Positions 5,281 to 8,943 of a stretch of 8,943 bases of DNA are shown one piece after another (within the stretch, counting starts at the first letter, position 1; every line of letters begins with the position of its first letter). The notes beneath the pieces were generated by a model. The model was given only the letters and a program-made list of their open reading frames with translations, ran no database searches and was not told the DNA's origin. The DNA is from Ruminococcaceae bacterium UBA6392 (GTDB taxonomy: Bacteria; Bacillota; Clostridia; Oscillospirales; Acutalibacteraceae), in assembly GCA_002438685.1 (NCBI GenBank), contig DJQG01000007.1, positions 1 to 8,943 on the forward strand, given 5' to 3'. The translations under genes and the position numbers were made by a program.

Positions 5281-7680
5281 TTATAATGTGATTGCTTCGC
5301 GGCTTTCGCCGTCAGGATTGAGTCCGAAATCTTCGTTGTAGAATTCTTCGCTCAGCGCGAGCGCGATGCCGTCTGCTATGGGATGGAGCGCGCCGCTGTC
5401 CGCAAGGACTCTGCGCTGATTTTCATAGAGCGAGACCGTGTATGCCCGAGCTTTTTTGAGGAGCTTTTTGAGATACTTTATGTCCTCCTCGGCTCGTTTG
5501 GAGCCGAGCTCTGCAATTGTCTCTTTTCCCTCGCCGTAGGGTACGATAACATCTGTTGTGCGGCTGCCGAAGACAGTAAACCTGCTTCCGGCGGTCTTGA
5601 ATGCCTGAGTCAGTGCATATTTTTCGCCGTTTGCTTTTAAATAAGGCGCGTTTGCGAATGTCCTGTCGAGCGAGAGAAGATCAAAGAGAGTGAACGGCGA
5701 ACCGTCGATTTTTATCGGCATATCCTGCGCGCCGATGTCTGATTGAATATAAAGCTTCTTGTAGTAGGCGTATACCGCTTCGTCCGAGGTAAGCCCCGAC
5801 GGGTACTTCTCGGGATGATATTTGTAGTCGGACAGCAGTGACATGCACGCCATTTTGCCGTCTTTTATACTTCTGAGCATGCCGAGATCTTCGCCGCGGC
5901 AGTTTATTATGAACACATCTGCGGCTCCGTTGAGCTCGCCGTTGCGGTTGCATCTGCCCGCCGCCTGTATTACGCTGTCGAGCCCCGCGCAGAGCCTTAT
6001 CACGCAGCCGAACGAGACGTCAACGCCCGCTTCGATGACCTGCGTTGAGATGCAAACCACTTTTGGTGCGTCCGGGTCTGTGCGCTTTCTTTCAAGCGCG
6101 CTGTTTATCTCGGATATGACCGCCATTCTGTGCGCCATGCACATTCCGGCGGAAAGATGGAAAATCACGGTGTTTTCCAATTTCATCTCGGTGAACAGAT
6201 ACGCCGCCTGCTTTTTGAGATTGCATATGACAAGAAGACTGTCCGTTCTGTCGAGCTGTTCTGCGATAAATGCGGAGATTGCGTCAAGCCGCATGCCGCC
6301 TTTGTCGATTATCTGCGTGCGTTTGAATACGCGCCACAGTTCTTCGTCAAACGGCACAATGTCTTTTATGTTCCCTGTCATCGGGTGCGCCGTCTGTTCG
6401 AGGCACGGCTGGGTCGCGGAGCAAAGAACAATAGTCGCGCCGCAGACCTCCGAGAGAAAGTTTACCGCCGTGTTGAAAAGCGACAGCATTTCGTTCGGCA
6501 CGGTCTGAACCTCGTCTATGACTATCACGCTGTCGCACAGCGCGTGCATTCTGCGTATGCAAGAGGTTTTTCCCGCAAACAAAGTGTCGAGCAGCTGAAC
6601 AAGGGTTGTTATTATCACCGGCGATGACCAGTTTTCTGTCAGCAGCTGGGCGCGTTTGAGCTCGTCCGCGTTGTCCTCGTCGAGAGCGACATTCGAATGG
6701 TGCTCCGTTATGATACTGTCGTCTCCGATGAATTCTCTTATTATCTTCGCGTTCTGGTCGAGAATACTCAGCAGGGGAGAGGTGAAAATTATTCGCTTCT
6801 TCCGATGTGTTTTTGCGTGAGCTGCGGCGAACCTAAGCCCCGAGAGAGTCTTGCCTGCACCGGTTGGGACATTGAGCCTGAATATGCCTGGTTCTTCTTC
6901 TGCGGCGGCGCGGCAGATGTCGGATATCTGCTTTCTCGCCCCGTCTATCGGTCTTGCGTTTGAAAATTCGCCGAGCTTTTTTTCAATGTGCCCGAGGCAC
7001 TTGTCCCAGTTCGCTTCAACTTGCGGAAACTTCATGTTTTCCATGAATTCCGCCGTGTCGCGCCTGTCGCCCTCAATAACAGCCGAGAGCAGAAGTCGAG
7101 CCAGCAGGCTTATCTGAAATTCATATTCTTCAGCTTGCCGTGCGCTTCTCTTCGGATTGCGCTCTCTTATGCCTTCAATGATATTGGCGAGCTGTTCTGC
7201 GGCTTCGTCGAACTGCGATTTCAGTTCGGCGTCTGAAAAACAGTGTTCGTTGAAGTTTTTCTTCGCCTCGCCATAGTCGATGCCGTCTTTTGTCAGTCTG
7301 TGTTCGAAGCCGTTTTTGTGGTCGTCATTCACCGTGTCAAACTGTCCGTGATGCGCGCCGACCGCATAGGCGAGAAGCTCGCGCACCTCGTTGTCAACGC
7401 CGTCGGACAGCTCAAAAATATATCTGACCGCCGCAAATGTGTGGTTCACTTCGCCGCGCCTGAGCGTGTTGCCGGGCTGTATGTAGTCTAAGAACTTTTT
7501 TGTCGCCTTGCCCAAGTCGTGAATATTTCCGCAAAAGCTTCCGACTTTGTCTAACTCGATACATCGGAGTGCATCTGCGGCATATCTTCCGCTGTTCTCG
7601 TTGTGGACTTTCAGCGTTTGTTCGTCATATTCCGGCGGTTCGGATTTTTCAACGAGCCGCAGGTGAGCTATAGGCTCCAT
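5281..7680 (-). CDS. cas3: CRISPR Cas3 nuclease-helicase (Type I-C)
   Basis: Cas3 is recruited to target-bound Cascade, unwinds DNA and degrades it. The 799-residue single chain carries an N-terminal HD nuclease and a C-terminal SF2 helicase. HD residues visible are H26, the IHDLGK pair H54-D55, H80 in NHTFAA, H110-H111 in VGAHHGQF, and D205 in EGDRRD as the probable distal ligand. Helicase motifs in order are Walker A VPTGAGKT (271-278), VIVIDEVQ (385-392, DExH-type box), CSATQP (420-425), STQVIEAGVDVSF (545-557) and IQAAGRCNRNGE (571-582). A C-terminal accessory domain follows. All key residues look intact. It is the first gene of the cas operon, with a promoter about 30 to 60 bases upstream. 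The ATG at 7680 has GGGAAG at 7693-7688, a moderate ribosome binding site seven bases away. HD and helicase are fused, as is usual for I-C. Confidence 0.98.
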   Translation of the reverse strand: MEPIAHLRLVEKSEPPEYDEQTLKVHNENSGRYAADALRCIELDKVGSFCGNIHDLGKATKKFLDYIQPGNTLRRGEVNHTFAAVRYIFELSDGVDNEVRELLAYAVGAHHGQFDTVNDDHKNGFEHRLTKDGIDYGEAKKNFNEHCFSDAELKSQFDEAAEQLANIIEGIRERNPKRSARQAEEYEFQISLLARLLLSAVIEGDRRDTAEFMENMKFPQVEANWDKCLGHIEKKLGEFSNARPIDGARKQISDICRAAAEEEPGIFRLNVPTGAGKTLSGLRFAAAHAKTHRKKRIIFTSPLLSILDQNAKIIREFIGDDSIITEHHSNVALDEDNADELKRAQLLTENWSSPVIITTLVQLLDTLFAGKTSCIRRMHALCDSVIVIDEVQTVPNEMLSLFNTAVNFLSEVCGATIVLCSATQPCLEQTAHPMTGNIKDIVPFDEELWRVFKRTQIIDKGGMRLDAISAFIAEQLDRTDSLLVICNLKKQAAYLFTEMKLENTVIFHLSAGMCMAHRMAVISEINSALERKRTDPDAPKVVCISTQVIEAGVDVSFGCVIRLCAGLDSVIQAAGRCNRNGELNGAADVFIINCRGEDLGMLRSIKDGKMACMSLLSDYKYHPEKYPSGLTSDEAVYAYYKKLYIQSDIGAQDMPIKIDGSPFTLFDLLSLDRTFANAPYLKANGEKYALTQAFKTAGSRFTVFGSRTTDVIVPYGEGKETIAELGSKRAEEDIKYLKKLLKKARAYTVSLYENQRRVLADSGALHPIADGIALALSEEFYNEDFGLNPDGESREAITL

Positions 7681-7709
7681 TGTCTCACTTCCCGTATTTT
7701 GCTTGTTCC

Positions 7710-7738
7710 ACCATACATTTTTTAGAGAAAATTGTCAA
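7710..7738 (-). promoter_or_regulatory. Predicted sigma-70/sigma-A promoter of the cas operon
   Basis: Reading the minus strand, a perfect -35 TTGACA (7738-7733) is followed by a 17-base spacer and TATGGT (7715-7710), four of six matches to the -10 consensus. Transcription would start near 7703, giving a leader of about 20 to 25 bases before the cas3 ATG. The near-ideal -35 and weaker -10 would suit a promoter subject to control (inference). Confidence 0.7.
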
Positions 7739-7741
7739 TTT
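7729..7741. promoter_or_regulatory. 13-base inverted repeat over the cas -35 box, possible operator
   Basis: Plus strand reads aaattg-t-caattt: two perfect six-base arms around one central base, fully covering the -35 hexamer of the cas promoter. A repressor bound here would block RNA polymerase. The arms are A/T-rich and short, and a TTGACA box itself supplies part of the symmetry, so chance is a real alternative. No regulator gene of a known operator type is visible nearby. Confidence 0.35.
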
Positions 7742-7792
7742 GATTTCAAAAACGATGCGATTTTTGTTGAAAGTGATGCCAAAATAGAAAGC

Positions 7793-8623
7793 TTAGTTCT
7801 TTTTTATAACAAAACTTCCGACGCTGTCGTCACCGAGCGCAGCGATGACATTCATAAATGCTATTTTTGGCATGACGGCAAAATATCCGCTTGCTTCAAA
7901 CTTTTCCGGAAAATGCTTCTCGATTTTTTCGAGTGCTGATTTCAGCGCAAAAACGACCGCCACATCGTGCTTGCAGATGCCGCATGCCCAGCAGTCGCAG
8001 GTAATGTTTGCGATCGTGCCGTTTTTGTAGTCAAACTCAACTTCATGCGGCTCATCCGCGCCGACTATCGCATTTCCCTTGCCGCTGTCAACGCTGAGAT
8101 ACAGAACCTCGCCGCAGTTGAAGTCGGATTTGCCGATCATTATCGTGTGCTCGTATGCTCCCATGCCCTCGAGGTCGTTGAGATTATAGAACTTGTTCTC
8201 TTTTGCGCTCACATATTCCTCGTCGGGCTTGGCGGGAGCTTTGAAGTAGGGGAGGATCTTCCCGAACGGCACGGTATTCTTGTCAAAAGAGAACAGCTCG
8301 TCGCCGACATAGCAGAACTCGCCGGAGATGTCCGTATCGATTTTTGCGATTACTCTTTTGTAGTCGGACAGCTTTATCTTGAATGTGTATGACACATCGA
8401 TGACCTTGCCGCGCTTGCCCTCGAGCTTGCCGTCAACATAGACGAGGTCGCCGACATGCAGGTCGAAAAGATTGTTGTAATATGTGCAGTCGAAGCCGCG
8501 CTGCGGAAAGTAGACCCTCACGAGCGATTCCCTCGAGGGAGCCTCTTCGGGAGCTTTTGTCTCGGTCTCGGGAGCTTTCTTTTCTGTCTCTTTTTCTGCG
8601 GTAAAACCTATCTTGAATTTCAT
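7793..8623 (-). CDS. SWIM zinc-finger domain protein, function unknown
   Basis: The 276-residue protein begins with a charged, Glu/Lys/Pro/Ala-rich linker (about 9-30, two near-copies of ETE-KAPE). A small beta-rich module follows with VGDLVYVDGKLEGKRGKVIDV (58-78), resembling KOW-like nucleic-acid or ribosome-associated folds. Near 209-219 is CDCWACGICKH, which fits the SWIM consensus CxC-x(n)-CxH with C209, C211, C217 and H219; C214 is an extra Cys. The C-terminus is helical. No signal peptide or membrane segment is seen, so it is probably cytoplasmic. SWIM domains are thought to bind DNA or proteins. I recall similar proteins as common orphans in gut Clostridia, so a CRISPR role is not implied. 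The ATG has GGAGA at 8635-8631 seven bases upstream. It lies upstream of cas3 on the same strand with no clear terminator between them. Confidence 0.85.
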   Translation of the reverse strand: MKFKIGFTAEKETEKKAPETETKAPEEAPSRESLVRVYFPQRGFDCTYYNNLFDLHVGDLVYVDGKLEGKRGKVIDVSYTFKIKLSDYKRVIAKIDTDISGEFCYVGDELFSFDKNTVPFGKILPYFKAPAKPDEEYVSAKENKFYNLNDLEGMGAYEHTIMIGKSDFNCGEVLYLSVDSGKGNAIVGADEPHEVEFDYKNGTIANITCDCWACGICKHDVAVVFALKSALEKIEKHFPEKFEASGYFAVMPKIAFMNVIAALGDDSVGSFVIKKN

Positions 8624-8650
8624 ATGTATCTCTCCGTTCCTTATTTTCTG

Positions 8651-8679
8651 ATTCTATTCTATCACGGCAGGTGTGTCAA
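8651..8679 (-). promoter_or_regulatory. Predicted sigma-70/sigma-A promoter of the SWIM-protein gene
   Basis: On the minus strand a perfect TTGACA (8679-8674), a 17-base spacer and TAGAAT (8656-8651, five of six) make a near-consensus promoter. Transcription should start around 8644, about 20 bases before the ATG. It looks stronger than the cas promoter and may be constitutive (inference). Confidence 0.75.
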
Positions 8680-8943
8680 AAAACGGACAGTAAATTTCAA
8701 AAGCCTTGTAATTGGCGGCATTTGCGCCGGCTTTGTCTCTTTACGACGACAAACGGAATGGCGAATTGGGATTTGTCTATTACTCGAGCCATAGCAAAGT
8801 AAAAACAAGCGACTCAAACAATTTTTATAATCAGGCTTCTAATAGCCGCGCCGCAGTGTTTGATAAGCCAATGGAGACAAGCGAGGGAACGGCTTGCGAA
8901 GCAAGACGCACGAGCACGCATTCGTTCAAGCTCCGGCGCGTTT
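8680..8943 (+). other. Non-genic edge region with an unexplained plus-strand open frame (8712-8943)
   Basis: No recognisable gene lies here. One plus-strand frame is open from just after a TAA at 8709-8711 to the window edge (77 codons). It includes LYDDKRNGELGFVYYSS and NNFYNQASNSRAAVFDKP, which are more protein-like than typical noise. The only ATG is at 8871. TTG codons at 8712 and 8733 lack a ribosome binding site, so a translated gene is doubtful. The last 60 bases turn GC-rich and hold a small hairpin, cttgc-gaa-gcaag at 8893-8905. Possible explanations are a fragment of a decayed gene, the edge of a dispersed repeat, or chance. I do not assign a function. Confidence 0.3.

Noticed and set aside
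4225..5286. 353-codon plus-strand open frame antisense to cas5c and the start of cas8c
   Set aside because: It runs opposite two well-identified overlapping-position cas genes, has no recognisable domain, and is explained by their codon bias, which avoids stops on the opposite strand.
5843..6627. Two long plus-strand open frames (221 and 165 codons) antisense to cas3
   Set aside because: Shadow frames of the cas3 helicase region; Arg/Ser- or Val/Phe-rich composition and no ribosome binding site.
7748..7765. Possible terminator aaaaacgatgcgattttt between the SWIM gene and cas3
   Set aside because: Only five A/T pairs form the arms and the inner bases do not pair; there is no GC-rich stem, so it is not a convincing intrinsic terminator.
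8530..8539. Perfect palindrome ccctcgaggg
   Set aside because: It lies inside the SWIM coding region and is short enough to be chance; no partner copy or regulatory context.
1..8943. CRISPR repeats, IS ends, tRNA or rRNA within the window
   Set aside because: I saw no regularly spaced repeats, transposase frames with terminal inverted repeats, or RNA-gene signatures on either strand.

Overview
The window is almost entirely one complete-looking Type I-C CRISPR-Cas operon, read on the minus strand. Upstream of it, on the same strand, lies a SWIM zinc-finger protein gene. The window holds no CRISPR array. It ends inside cas2, so an array would most likely lie just past the low-coordinate edge. 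The base composition is roughly balanced, the genes are tightly packed with clear Shine-Dalgarno sites, and the Cas proteins look like those of gut-type anaerobes. Together these suggest a Bacillota genome, probably class Clostridia (Oscillospirales-like). That placement is inferred from protein style and not proven.

Layout in transcription order, from high to low coordinates. 8943-8624 is a non-genic stretch with a promoter for the next gene and an unexplained plus-strand open frame at the edge. 8623-7793 encodes the SWIM-domain protein. 7792-7681 holds the cas promoter and a dyad overlapping its -35 box. Then come cas3 (7680-5281), cas5c (5256-4528), cas8c (4527-2722) with a strongly signalled internal cas11c start (3102-2722), cas7c (2720-1860), cas4 (1860-1186), cas1 (1189-158) and cas2 (150 to the edge). 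From cas5c onward, neighbouring genes overlap, abut or are separated by 1 to 7 bases. cas3 and cas5c are 24 bases apart. The seven genes therefore look like one translationally coupled transcript.

How the genes should work together, from knowledge of Type I-C. Cas5c cuts the precursor crRNA, which explains the absence of cas6. It assembles with a Cas7c backbone, Cas8c and Cas11c into the Cascade surveillance complex. Target binding recruits the Cas3 nuclease-helicase. Cas4, Cas1 and Cas2 select, trim and integrate new spacers.

The points most worth a second look are the internal Cas11c start, which has a near-ideal ribosome binding site; an asparagine in Cas1 where this family normally has a conserved aspartate; the non-ATG start of cas1; a 13-base dyad over the cas -35 box; and the lack of a visible terminator between the SWIM gene and the cas operon. 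I found no evidence for a wholly new system. The core is a recognisable I-C locus.
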